Shown: positions 31,455 through 42,949 of the stretch, in pieces | Position numbering within the stretch: position 1 is the first letter of the stretch | Layout: the number at the start of each line of letters is the position of its first letter | DNA from: Microstegium vimineum | Taxonomy: Eukaryota; Streptophyta; Magnoliopsida; Poales; Poaceae | Direction of reading: 5' to 3' | Assembly: GCA_022036555.1 (NCBI GenBank) | Contig: CM039128.1 | Coordinates: forward strand, 25,304,719-25,368,718 | Length of the DNA: 64,000 nt | Made by a program: the position numbers and the translations under genes | Notes under the pieces: model-generated | Database searches by the model: none | Told to the model about the DNA's origin: nothing | The model's input: the letters and a program-made list of their open reading frames with translations, nothing else

Positions 31455-32950
31455 GATGGTTGAGATCAACAACAGTCTGGTTCTGGACATAACCATGGAT
31501 GAATTGCCGGCGGACATAAGGAGTACTGTCTAGCAGGCATGCGACGAGTTCCAGAACAAATGCTTGATGTCGTTCTCAAAGAACAAAAGCAACAAAGTCA
31601 TCCAGAAGCAGGCGCTCCCAAGAACCCTTCTACCGAATCAATCCGATGAGACGAATGAAGAGGAGGAGCGCAAATTCGGCGTGGTGATTTATAAAGCTAT
31701 GAGTGAAGCCATGACGAATCATCACTCAGCTTTCCTGAACACTTTTCGCCAGATCCTGATTAACACATTCGGGCCAGCCGCCGATAAGCTCTTCGAGGAA
31801 ACTCATGGCCCGATTCATGGGGCAATGTTGTTCCCCATGTCCAGGCCTCACGGGAAGACCACTGAAGAAGGAGGAACGTCTGACATGGCCCAAACCGGGA
31901 CGACCCTGACCAGAAGCAGCAACATCCCATGACTTACGGTCAACTCGCGTTCGGGATGCCAGAAAACGTCCCACATTCGGCTCACAAGATATCCCCTGTA
32001 GCGAACAGGCTGCAGAAAAGCATGTATGGGCAGGGGTATCAGGAGTTTGCCGATTACAGCGCCATCAATGCTCTCCTGAATCCTGGTTACGGGAACCCCG
32101 CAGGACTACCGTTTGAAGGGCACACATGAGGAACTCAGAATCCCAGTGTCGACCTGATCATGGATAGGATGGCAGACATGATGAAGAATCAGTTCAGCTT
32201 GAAGCCGAAGAACCAGTCATATGCGTATCAATCTCCTTATCCAGAATGGTACAACCGAGTGGCTCTTCCCCAAGGGTGAAAGCTCCTACAGACTTGACCA
32301 AATTCTCAGGTCAGGATGACACCAGCACTATAGAGCACATACTTGATGCAGCTAGGGGAGGCATCTATAGACGATGCTTGGAAGATTCGATACTTCCCTA
32401 TGTCTCTGACAGGGCCGACTTTCACGTGGTTTACGTCCCTTCCGGAAAACTCTATCGTTAGCTAGACAGACCTGGAACAGAAATTCCATGCACATTTCTT
32501 TACAGGCACCAACGAGAAGAAGCTGGTCGACTTAATGAGCTTGAGGCAGAAGCCTAACGAGACACCTCAGGAATATCTTCGCAGGTTCAGAGAGACCAAG
32601 AATCTCTGCTATTCTTTGAATTTACCAGATGACCAGCTGCCGGGGATGGCGATAGCAGGTATGCAGCAGAATGTCAGAGAGAAGCTCTTTGGCTTGGACT
32701 TTGAAGACCTTGGCCAATTGTCGCAGCGACAAGCGGTGATGAGTAACTAGGCTCAGGGGTTCAGAAGGGATAACTGTTTCCAGAAAGGTGATGTGGCTAG
32801 TGCGGTGTATCAAAGTTTCCTGGAAGAGGCAACGGAGTTTGAGGACGAGGATGAAGTTGCCGCAACCGAACTGGTCTGGGCAAAGGAGCCAACTCAAGTT
32901 AATCAATGATGGTTGAAGCAGCAGAAAGGTACCTACGACTTTGATGTATC
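31455..32950 (+). pseudogene. gag of element C, first part
   Basis: Translation starts with MVEINNSLVLDITMDE at 31455. A stop at 31531 interrupts it, and the frame reopens as SFSKNKSNKVIQKQ with an EEEERKFGVVIYKAM segment. Later pieces contain TDLTKFSGQDDTSTIEH and the gag core LRQKPNETPQEYLRRFRETK with NLPDDQLPGMAIAGMQ (32535-32750). At 32950 the gene is cut by element D inside the TYDFDV segment and resumes at 43713. Several stops and shifts make it a pseudogene. Confidence 0.85.
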
Positions 32951-33759
32951 TGTTGACACAAAAAGCGTCGGATCTGCGAACACCTCAGGCTTGTACCCGA
33001 ACTCGATATCCAAGGTGTGTCAATCGATTTGACCAGTTAATCAACAAGGATGATAACTAGAACAACGATGAACGAGACGACGGCGATGCGCCTAGACATC
33101 AAGGCTGAGATTGCTCAAAAAGCCGAACTCGCGAGGTGGACGGAGGTCTTGTAGATGCAGCCCATCGAGATCGTAAGAACTCGTAGATAAACTAAAACTA
33201 ATGCAAAAAAGTAGATGCTGGAAAAATAAGACGAAAATAATAGATTTTTTTGATTGTATTCAATATCTCTGATACGGGCCCTAGGTACATATTTATACTC
33301 CGGTAGGAGGAGTTGTACACAGACACGACTCATACCTAAACAAAACTCCTACTTTTAAGGAAATAAATGACTCGTGCAAGAGTCGGACTCAAACTGATAT
33401 AATAATACTGGTATAAAATCACCAGTTTCCTTATCTATCCTCTTCGCGATGACACTTTCCATCGACAGATTTCTTTCCATCTGCAACCTTCTTCCATTAC
33501 CATTGGTATCTTTCCACTGACGTCAGCTATATCCCGCATCCATCGGCAACATTCCCAATCGACAACGTTCTCCTGTTTCCATTAGCAACACCTTTCAATC
33601 GGCAAATACCCTTCTCTTTATCTTTAACGTTTCTTCAATCTCCTGCTTCTATCGGCAATCTGATTGGTGATATTCTACTACCGATAAGGAGAAGCAACCA
33701 TCCTTCTACCGATCAACGCATCCGATTCATATTGACACATACAAAAAACGGTGTCAACA
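32951..33759 (-). repeat. 3' LTR of element D (809 bp)
   Basis: This is the partner of 42950-43712. On its right the minus strand reads AATTGGGGGGCATG (33760-33775), the polypurine tract. LTR c (41624-42716) and LTR b (40880-41370) of element E are related but distinct. Confidence 0.92.
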
Positions 33760-33775
33760 CATGCCCCCCAATTTC

Positions 33776-34082
33776 GGAGTATAAAATTATGCTCCGAAAT
33801 TTGCTCTATAGTAAACTTTCCCTCCAAAATGCCTGTGCCATCATCTTGATTACCGCGCGCAAAAACTGCAAATTACCAACAACCCCCGTAACTGTAGCAC
33901 GAACTCTTCGACCACCGCGCAAATTTACTGCGATATCCTTCCTTATCTCTGCTTAGTAAAAAGAAAACTCGAAAAATGCCCTTTAACCTAGGCCTATAAA
34001 AATCGCCATCTGCCTTCTCTTTTACCTTCATCTCAACATCACCCAAAGAGCACTTTTCCAGTGGTGGTTCCTCTTCTTCAGC
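33776..34082 (+). other. Short spacer between the D 3' LTR and the antisense gene
   Basis: These 300 bp contain AACCTAGGCCTATAAAAATC near 33987-34006. This could be a TATA box for the antisense gene about 80 bp upstream of its first ATG (34083 or 34116). If so, the gene has its own promoter next to the D 3' LTR. Confidence 0.45.
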
Positions 34083-37073
34083 ATGAAGCACGATCTCTGG
34101 AAGAACTCTGCTTCAATGGCGATCAACTTCAACGCTCCCACGGTAATCTTTCCTCTTTCCCTATCGGACATACTGCAGTTTCATCCTTTCGCATTGCTCC
34201 TCAATCCCTTCTTTCCATGTTCTCTTTGTTTTCTAAACCTAGGAGATGCACAACAAAATAGTGATCCCTACTGATCAACCACACCCCTGTTGCTTGGGCC
34301 CGATGGGGGATACCGATCCAACCGAAATCATCAATGCTTAACCAACCGTGCCCCTTTCAGATCCGCACATTTCAATCTAGGGTTATGGATAGACATTTTC
34401 CGATCTTGGGCCAAACCTACCAAAGGGTGGACAAAATGGTACCTCAGGATGGCCAGGACGCAACAAATCTATTGGGTAGAACGCAACTTGGACCAATGCA
34501 TCAGGCTATCTCTCGCCGATATAGCCAAGAATGAGAACATGATGATAGCTGCTTCCTACTTCTAGTCTAACATGATCTTCCTATTCAGACACGGACCAGC
34601 CACTCCTACACATGCCGATGTATACATGCTCACCGACCTTGACATCTCTTCTGCCGATGATGCCTTTCTCTTCAACAGAAAGCCCAAACATCGGGTAATC
34701 ACCAGCAACATCGGTGGTTGGACCGGATATGTTCAAGAATATCACAAGACCGGATCGGTAAACCAAAGGGACCATGCTACCTTCCTGAATATGTTGCTGG
34801 AGAAGTTTATCTTCTGCGGCAAGACAATCGGACCCACCAACATGTACCTCCCTGCAGCAGAGCTTTTGGCCCACGGAACAAGACTTCCTCTTGGCCGATA
34901 CCTTCTCAGCTTAGTCTATCACCTTCTGCATCAGGTGTCGGAGAAGTTATTGCTAGGTGAACCCATCGGCAACCTTGGAGGCCCCTGGTGGTTTATCAAC
35001 ATGTGGCTAAACGCCCATATGCATAAGTGTCTACAATTTGACTTATTCAGTCAGCAATTTCCAAGGGACGTAGCCGAGGATTATGTACTTGCCGATGATG
35101 AATTGGCAACCCGCTCCCCACTCAATTTTGGAGAAGCCATAATAGTGCTGTCGGGAACCGATGCTAACGAGGGCCAATTCGGCATGTTCTTCTAGAGATT
35201 TTATTGTGGTATTCCAGCTGCGGAACGAGCTTGGTGGCCCTACACCGATGCGAACAACCGATTCCCACTCCCCTTCAATCTTGCCGATGCAGATATACAG
35301 AATGATGACGGAATTCTGAGGGCTATCCTTACTCCCCGAGCCATTCCAGTCAACATCTTTGGGAGTGGGAAGAATACTCATGCCACTTATGAATTCTACT
35401 ACCCATCGGCAGCAGCAAGACAATTGGCGTTTGGCCAACTACCGATTAATCTTAGCTATGACAATGTGGTAAAGCCAAGAGAAGTTATCACCAGCGTCAT
35501 GGACTAGGACAAGGTTGTTCATCTTCTTCCTCATGCCAACACAACCAATATTGACTTATCCACTTGGGCACCAACATCCTTCATCACCGAGTCATATAAA
35601 TTCTAGTGGCAAGAATGGAAAGATCAAATGTTCGCTGCATCGTCACACTATCATCGACATTTGATTGACACTGATCATATCGTCCCTGATGACGCGGTAT
35701 GTTTATTTTCGATTTTATTCCTGTCACCCCTTTTAAATGTATCGGCATCTGATTTTCTGTTAACAGGTTGATGACCCAATCCCAAGAAAAAGCAGAAGTG
35801 GCAAAACTTTCAACTTGCGACCGATGAACCCTACATCGGTAATCGGCAGTAGGGCACCTTCATTGGCTTCCCTTATGCATCATAAAGCACCGAGGGTCAC
35901 CCTTAAGCTGAAGTCAACACCAACTGGGGCTGCTGTTATTCCATCAGTTGCTGCCGTCATTTTGGCGCAAGCTTTTATGGTAACAAATCTTTATTTTATT
36001 CATGCCGATCACAAAACGTTCATCGGTAATTCTCACTTAATTTTCAACTTGCATCACATGTCTTCTTTTGAAACAAACAAGTTCATTGGTGACCGTTCCG
36101 AATGCACCAACTCCTCCAACTCGGCCTGCCGATGCCCCCAAGCTCAGTAGCCGAAACGCCAAGGTTCATCAAGTACCACCCCTCGACCAAAACGCCTAAG
36201 GCCATCAACCTCAGCCACGTCACTGGCAACACCTCCTACCGATGTATTAATACAAGAGTCAGCATCAGCACCTGCCTCCGATCAAACACGAATCAAGGCC
36301 TCTATCCAAGAGACAACATCAGCACCGCAGGAGTTGGTTATAGAAACGCCAACAACATCGGTATCAGCACCAGCACCACACGTTCCATCCACAGAGCCAA
36401 GCTCATCGGCAACCATTGCCGATTTTCAAGATACTGTTATGCCAGCCGCCCCGCCAAGTCCAAGGCGAGAAATTGCTCTAAAGCAGGTAAATCGATCATC
36501 TGTCAAAAACTCGTAAGACACAAACTTTCAATCAAGAAACCCTAACTCTTTCCCTTTTAGGCCCAAGACTCCCCCAATAGTTTATTCTCCTTCACTATCA
36601 ATATACCAGACGAAGACGAAGAAGAAGAAAGTTCTGTCCAGGCTGATGCCACTAGAGCTTTACGACAAGAAAGGGACGTCGACGCTCGCCAGGCCATCCT
36701 GCTGAAAAGAAAGATCAAGCTGATTGAGGGTTCTGTCGATGACGATGCTAGGGAGATAGAGGAAGCGGACCAAATTCGCCTTCGTGCGATCTCATCTATT
36801 CAATCCCTGTTGTCATTTATAGTGCCGGCAACTGTGAACTTGACGACTGATCCTTTGTATTATAACATTAATACCTTTTCTACCGATGTTTGGTTTCGTC
36901 ATCGGTACTTTATATCTGTATCACTTTGCGCATCCATCCAGATACTTAGGATAATATTTTTTCAAATATTTACCATTGATTGCTCCGGAAAATGCAACCC
37001 CTCCGAGGGTCTCCAAACTATAAATGTTGCCAAGAGTAGACTAATTTATCTTTTTGTTACACCATCTGGATAA
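34083..37073 (+). pseudogene. Antisense plant-mobile-domain-like gene carried by element D
   Basis: This region runs opposite to element D, between its protease and 3' LTR. The main exon (about 34260-35696) is open except for four TAG codons in one frame (34563, 35193, 35505 and 35604). It encodes GWTKWYLRMARTQQIYWVER, THADVYMLTDLDISS and HATFLNMLLEKFIFCGKT, then LPLGRYLLSLVYHLLHQV and GNLGGPWWFINMWLNAHM. These resemble the plant mobile domain (aminotransferase-like, PF10536) of MAIN-type and transposon proteins. Candidate GT-AG introns flank it (34143 to about 34260; 35697-35766; 35980 to about 36080; 36487-36560). The last exon is acidic (PDEDEEEESSVQAD) and open to 37073. It looks like a captured spliced gene, now decayed. 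Confidence 0.72.
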
Positions 37074-37394
37074 GTACTTTGATTGTACCGCGAAATACCA
37101 TTTGACCCGACCATGAAGCTTTATTTAACTTCGTAATTGAAAATCGATCAACACATCAAGATTACATCGGTGTATTTATTACCGATATAGTTGGAACCAA
37201 ATTAACAAGTGACCGACGTTTGACTATTTTAGTCCAAACCAAATATCTCTGTATAATTCTAAATAAAGCAAACCCTATGCTCTTCTAATGAATCATTCAA
37301 TGACTGTTTATATTGAAAATCCAACCAAACATTAATAAAAATTAATTTATCTGATGTAAACCTCTACCTAGGTTCTCCATCATCGGCCAACCGA
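37074..37394. other. Spacer between the antisense gene and protease of D
   Basis: These 320 bp are AT-rich and non-coding. They hold the end of the antisense gene and the point where pol should be. No RT, RNase H or integrase motif is visible on either strand. Confidence 0.6.
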
Positions 37395-38051
37395 TTAAAA
37401 TTCCTCCTCAGAGACAACTGCTTGGATTGATATGATCTGGTAATCGGCAACTTTGAGAAACTCAGTATCCCAAGCTTCGCCTGATATGCACTTGGTCTGC
37501 TCATAGGTTTCCGATTCTGCCGATGCAACCATTGACGGGGCTTCATTTTGGACGACTTCAATCTTGTCCCCGACCCATTGCATGAGACTTTGATGCATCA
37601 TGGAAGGAATACAACAATTAGCATGAATCCAATCCCTTCCCACGAGCAAGTTGTAGGTACCTTTACCGCTGATCACAAAAAACGTTGCCGGCAAAGTTTT
37701 GCTACCGATAGTTAATTCTACGCATATTGCTCCCATAGCTGGTGACACATTGCCTTCAAAATCTTTCAGCTTCATGTCCGTCTTGACTAAGTCTTGGCCA
37801 CCTTTCCCAAGCTTTCTGAACATAACATACGGCATTATATTAATCGACGCTCTACCATCGACTAACATCTTTGACACTGGTTGCCCATCGACTTTGCCTT
37901 TGACAAACAAGGCCCTCAAATGCTGCCTCTCATCATCGGCAAACTTTTCAAAGACAGGTGCCATAGGATCTAGCACTAGCTGAGCCATATCAGCAACTTC
38001 TCCGTCAGCCTCAGTGGGTGCCATAAATTCCATCGGCAACATAACGACCAT
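37395..38051 (-). pseudogene. Protease of element D
   Basis: This is a 218-codon frame with RHLRALFVKGKVDGQPVSKML, the active-site segment VDGRASINIMPYVMFRKLG and LLVGRDWIHANCCIPSMMHQ. Relatives have DGGAS here; this copy has Arg for the second Gly, which should impair activity. The frame ends IQAVVSEEEF, and no RT follows. The protease is similar to that of C (44838-45323), so the two elements are close relatives. A short decayed stretch (38052-38591) separates it from gag. Confidence 0.85.
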
Positions 38052-40879
38052 GTTGATTTCTGCCGATGGACTCCTTCCCTGGTGTTTTGGCCTCCATTCC
38101 CTGACTGAAGGTTCTCCCTTCGAAGAGCCATGACCCAGATCATTCTGGCGTTCACGCTGGATTCTCCTTCATTGAGTCTTTGTTAGGCATTTGGGACACC
38201 ATTAAGGAAGCTTAGTCCTCCAAACAGGTTGGTAATATTTCTCACTGTGACGGCTTGTGTTACCCCTTATGTTTGGATCTCTAGAGAATATCTCTTCATC
38301 GGGCACCCTTGCATTAGCCCTCTCTTCAATCTCCTCTAGAAGGATACGCTTGCAAAGCCTGTCATGTACACTGAGTTTGCCTCTCAGCCGATCATGTACT
38401 GATTCTTTTCCTTTGATCGGCCTAGCATAGCTTGATCCCTGACCTTCAAAACGAGACTTCTTTTCCGACCGATCAGCAGGATAGTACCCGTTGCATTCAG
38501 GAAAATTATCGGCAGTATGCAGTTGGATGCATTCTTCCCAACAATGGACGAAGAAGGGGCACTTCCAATGATCTTTATGCCGATACCACTCCTAGAGTTT
38601 CTCTTCTCCCTGCTGCCGATGTTGCTCTTCTCGCAAACACTCATATTCCCGTTGTGGCCTCCTGTGCGTGATTACAACACCATATGACGCACATCTTTGA
38701 GGCCCCCCGAAGTTGCCACTGTCATTGGCAGTTGTTTTACCTTTTCTTTCATCGGCAAGCTTCCTTCCTTTTACATCCTGCATAACTATTTGATGTTCAG
38801 GATCCACCGATGAATTCTTCTTGGCTACTTCAGATGTCAGCACTTTGACTTTTCTATTGGTTTCCACCATATTATTTGGAAATGGATGCTGATCAATTTT
38901 CATCGGCCTCTGAGCTCTAGAATTTTCAAACTTGATTCGCCTAGACTCCATTTCTGACTGCAGCTGCTGCCTAAAGACTTTGCAATCATTGGTATTGTGT
39001 GAGGTTGCATCATGCCACTTACAGTACCTCATCCTTCTAAGTTCTTCAGCTGATGGAATCACTTGATTGGATGCCAGCTTAATCCGCTCTTCTTGAAGCA
39101 ACAGATCAAATATCCTATCGGCTTTAGCAGTATCGAAAGTAAATATTTCAGCTTCCTTCTGACCAAACGGACAGGATATCGGCCTCTTATCTTTTACCCA
39201 TTCAGTAACGCCGATATCTGTCCCTTCGTCTGATTCAGAATCTGCTTCTTGTTCAATGAAAGACACCTTCTTATTCCATGTCTTTCTAGGTTCGAAGGCT
39301 TTAACTTCTTGATCGGTAACTCTCTGCACGAGATGGCTGAGGCTTTCGAATTCTTGAGATGCATATTTATCCTTGATGTGTGGCAGTAATCCTTGGAAAG
39401 CCAAATACGCCAATTGCCGATCATCCAGTACTAAGATGTAACATTTATTCTTTACGTCCCGAAGCCTTTGGACGAAGCTCTCTACCGATTCGTCATTGCG
39501 CTGTTTCAGCTTGACCAAATCGGTAATCCTCTTCTCATGAACGCCAGAAAAGAAGTACTTATGAAACTGTTTCTCCAGATCGGCCCAAGTAATCACAGAA
39601 TTTGGAGGAAGCAAGATAAACCACGTGAACACCGATCCAGACAAAGATGACGAGAACAATCTCACCCTTAGCTGCCTCTCCACATTGGATAATGAAGCGG
39701 TTGACGTGCTCCATCGTCGATGTATCATCTTGGCTAGAAAATTTTGTGAAATCTGGCACCTTGTACCGATTTGGGAGAGGAATCAAGTCGTAGGCCTGAG
39801 GGTACGGCGTTCGATAAGAGTACGTATTGGCCTTAGGCTTGAAGCCGAACTGCTCTTTCATCACTTCGGCTATTTTATCGACCCAGTACGCATCCTGATC
39901 TTGCCGATGGATCGGCTAAATATTAACTGGCTGGGCCAGCGGATACGTTCCTTCTTGCCTTTGTGGCGAGTAAATTGGCCCGGTTGGCGCAGGTGCGGCA
40001 CCATACTTCGGCATGACATTCATCGGTCGATGCACCGATGTTTCATTCTGAGTGCTCGTCGGATAATGGTACTGTTGTACTCCCGCTATTTGGTATCTAG
40101 GTTGAAACGCCTGCTGTTGAATTGGACTGGTCCATAGGGGATTATAAGTTATCGGCATATAATTTGCCGATAATTGATGGTTACCCTGCACTTGCTGCTC
40201 CTGCACCCTGGAACAATCAAATTGGCCTCCTTGGTGCACCGGTGCCACAGCGTAAGGATTTGGCATCATCATGGGGTGGTTTACCATTGCCAAATCTTGT
40301 TGCATCGGCAAAGTTTGCCCGTAAGGCACTTTGGGCACCACCGTCTGGAGATTCCCTGGTGGCAACTGCATATTTGGCGAAGACGTAGTATAACGTGCCA
40401 CTGGATTGGTCGGCTATGCTGATATTGCTGATTCCACAGGAGCCTTCCCCGCTGCATTGTCACCTCGGATCAACTTAGCGTCGGCAAACGAATCTGGAGG
40501 CATGTCGTATCCCCACCAGCTAGCAGGAATTGGTTGACTCTGGGTCACGGGTCCTGACATCTCTGATGCTATCGGATCCGTATTTAGCCGAACGACGCTC
40601 GCAGGGCTTGATCTGGGTGGAGTAATTTCACCGACAGACGGCTTCGCAGGTTGGGAAGATGCCGCTAGGACCGCCGATGGAGTCACATTAGATGTCGATC
40701 CAGGTTGTTGATACACCCGACCAACGTAATGGGGTGTTTGTCCTTCTTTGAAAGATTGCATAACGGCATTGTATACAGTATTGGACAGCACCGCAGAGTG
40801 GTTAATCAACGTTTGATTTAATGCAAAATTAACCATCTCTTGTAATTTACCAGGATTGGCGTCGAAAGTGACCTGCCAC

Positions 40880-41355
40880 TGTTGACACAAAAAGCGTCAG
40901 GATCTGCGAACACCTCGGGCTTATACCCGAAATTCGATATCCGGAGGCGTGCCAGTCGATTTGACCAGTTAATCGACAAGGACGATAACTAGAACAAGAT
41001 TCAATCAGGACAACGGCGATGCGCCCGGATGCCAAGATTGGAGCTTGATCAGGATAACTAGAGCAGAGCTGAACGAGACAACAGCGATGTGCCCGGATGT
41101 CAAAGCTCAGAGATACTCCCACGCGGAACTTGCAAGAATTTGACGGAGATCAAGTTGATGCAGCCCGTCGAAGCTTGAAGAACTCGTTGATAGACTAAAA
41201 CTAATGCAAAAAGGATAAATTGCAGTAAAAGTAGAATAAGAATAAATTGGTTTGATTGATATTGGATTGATCTTTTTTACGCAGCCCTTGGGCAGCTATT
41301 TATACTCCCTCATGATCGCGCAGGAGCCCTTGGGCAGCTATTTATACTCCCTCTT
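40880..41355 (-). repeat. Truncated 3' LTR of element E with a duplicated promoter segment
   Basis: This LTR begins abruptly at GGGAGTATAAATAGCTGCCC, directly fused to gag codons. The segment with this TATA region is repeated about 40 bp further on (plus-strand copies of GCCCTTGGGCAGCTATTTAT at about 41285 and 41328). The upstream U3 part is missing. It ends normally at 40880. Confidence 0.8.
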
Positions 41356-41623
41356 GTAACTTACCAGGATTGGCGTCATACGTGACTTGCCGTGGCAACG
41401 GCAGATCTTGCTTCTGGATTGCTTCGCCGCTCCTGCTTAGGCTGAAGGATTTGAGGTATAATTGCTTGTACTCCTCCATAGCCCGCTCCATGGCCAGCTT
41501 CTGATCATCTTTTAGATCGGCCTCGGAGACTTCAATGATGTTCCTCTGGTTAACGTCGGCGTTATCACCCATGATAGATGTATAATTTGTATAATCGTGT
41601 CCCACCGAGCGTGCCAAAAGAGG

Positions 41624-42716
41624 TGTTGACACAAAAAGCGTCAGGATCTGCGAACACCTCGGGCTTATACCCGAAATTCGATATCCGGAGGCGTGCCAGT
41701 CGATTTGACCAGTTAATCGACAAGGACGATAACTAGAACAAGATTCAACCAAGACAACGGCGATGCGCCCAGATGCCAAGATTGGAGCTTGATCAGGATA
41801 ACTAGAGCAGAGCTGAACGAGACAACAACGATACGCCCGGATGTCAAAGCTCAGAGGTACTCCCACGCGGAACTTTCAAGGGTTTGACGGAGATCAAGGT
41901 GATGCAGCCCGTCGAAGCTTGAAGAACTCGTTGATAGACTAAAACTAATGCAAAAAGGATAAATTGTAGTAAAAGTAGAATAAGAGTAAATTTGATTTGA
42001 TTGATATTGGATTCCTATTTACACGCAGCCCTTGGGCACATATTTATACTCCCGCATGGAGAGTTGTACAAAGACACAACTCGTACCTTTCCTAAAACAA
42101 ACTCCTAACATTAAGGAAACTGACTCGCGCAGGAGTCGGATCTAAAATAACAATATTATTTTCCTAAAACAAACACACCTATTTTAAAGGAAAACAAACG
42201 ACTCATGCAAGAGTCGGACTCAAACTGCTATAATAATACTGGTATAAAATCACCAGTTTCCTTATGTCTTCCCTTCGATGGAAACTTTCCATCAGCAGAT
42301 CCCTCCAATCCGCGACTTCCTTCTTTTGCCACCGGTAATCCTCTGCTGACATCAAACGCTAAGTCACCCTGTGCTCATCGGCACCCCATGCCCATCGGCA
42401 TCGGCAATACTTCCCGATCGGTAACCTTGTACTGGTAACTTGTCTTCACCAAGCAAACCCTATCAGCAATCGGCATCGGCAACATCTCCTCATCGGCAAT
42501 CGGCATCAGCAACTTTGTAGCTCAGGCGATTTAACTTCACCGATTAACCCTTATCGGCAACATCCGAAACTTCCAGCTTCCATCGGCAACACACTTAGTC
42601 TTCTCACAGCATACTCCCATCAGCAATACTGACTAATGACTGATGCCGATGGAAAACGGCTGCCGATCAACATAAGCCTTAGCTCATTTGACACGTGTCG
42701 AAAAACGGTGTCAACA
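41624..42716 (-). repeat. 5' LTR of element E (1.09 kb)
   Basis: It has TGTTGACACCG...TTTTTGTGTCAACA ends. It is longer than the D LTRs because of extra sequence rich in ATCGGCAAC and CATCGGC repeats at about 42290-42660. Confidence 0.85.
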
Positions 42717-42949
42717 GCCGCGGCAATGGCGGGGCGTGCTTCTGGATGGCTTCGCCGCTCCTGCTTAGGCTGAAGGACTTCAGATATAGCTGTTTGTTCC
42801 TCCATAACCTGCTCCATAGCTTGCTTCTGATCATCTTTCAGATCTGCTTTGGAGACTTCAATGACGTTCTTTGGATCAACGTCAGTAGAACCACCCATAA
42901 TCTTGATCAAGAGATATATCAAGGGTCTCATCGGGTGTGCCAAAAGAGG

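Larger units (their letters stand above)
40880..42716 (-). mobile_element. Element E: miniature LTR-gagN-LTR derivative inside D gag
   Basis: Element E has a 5' LTR (41624-42716), a PBS and 218 bp of gag start (41572-41355), and then a second LTR truncated at its 5' side (about 41350-40880). The flanks are GCGGC and GTGGC (minus strand), a 5-bp duplication with one C-to-T change, at the PLPR/QVT point of D gag. The LTRs are of the D family but longer. The copied gag start reads MGDNADVNQRNIIEVSEADL, close to that of D. It has no other coding capacity. Confidence 0.8.
38592..42898 (-). pseudogene. gag of element D (split by element E)
   Basis: Gag starts at 42898 (MGGSTDVDPKNVIEVSKADL), is cut at 42717 by element E and resumes at 40879 with QVTFDANPGKLQEMVNFAL. 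A Pro/Gln-rich region follows (NYMPITYNPLWTSPIQQQ), then FTKFSSQDDTSTMEHVNRF and the core FTWFILLPPNSVITWADLEK with LKQRNDESVESFVQRL. A zinc-binding CKWHDATSHNTNDCKVF precedes MKIDQHPFPNNMV. It lies in at least four frames with stops near 40412 and 39914. It is homologous to the gag of C and no longer functional. Confidence 0.85.
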
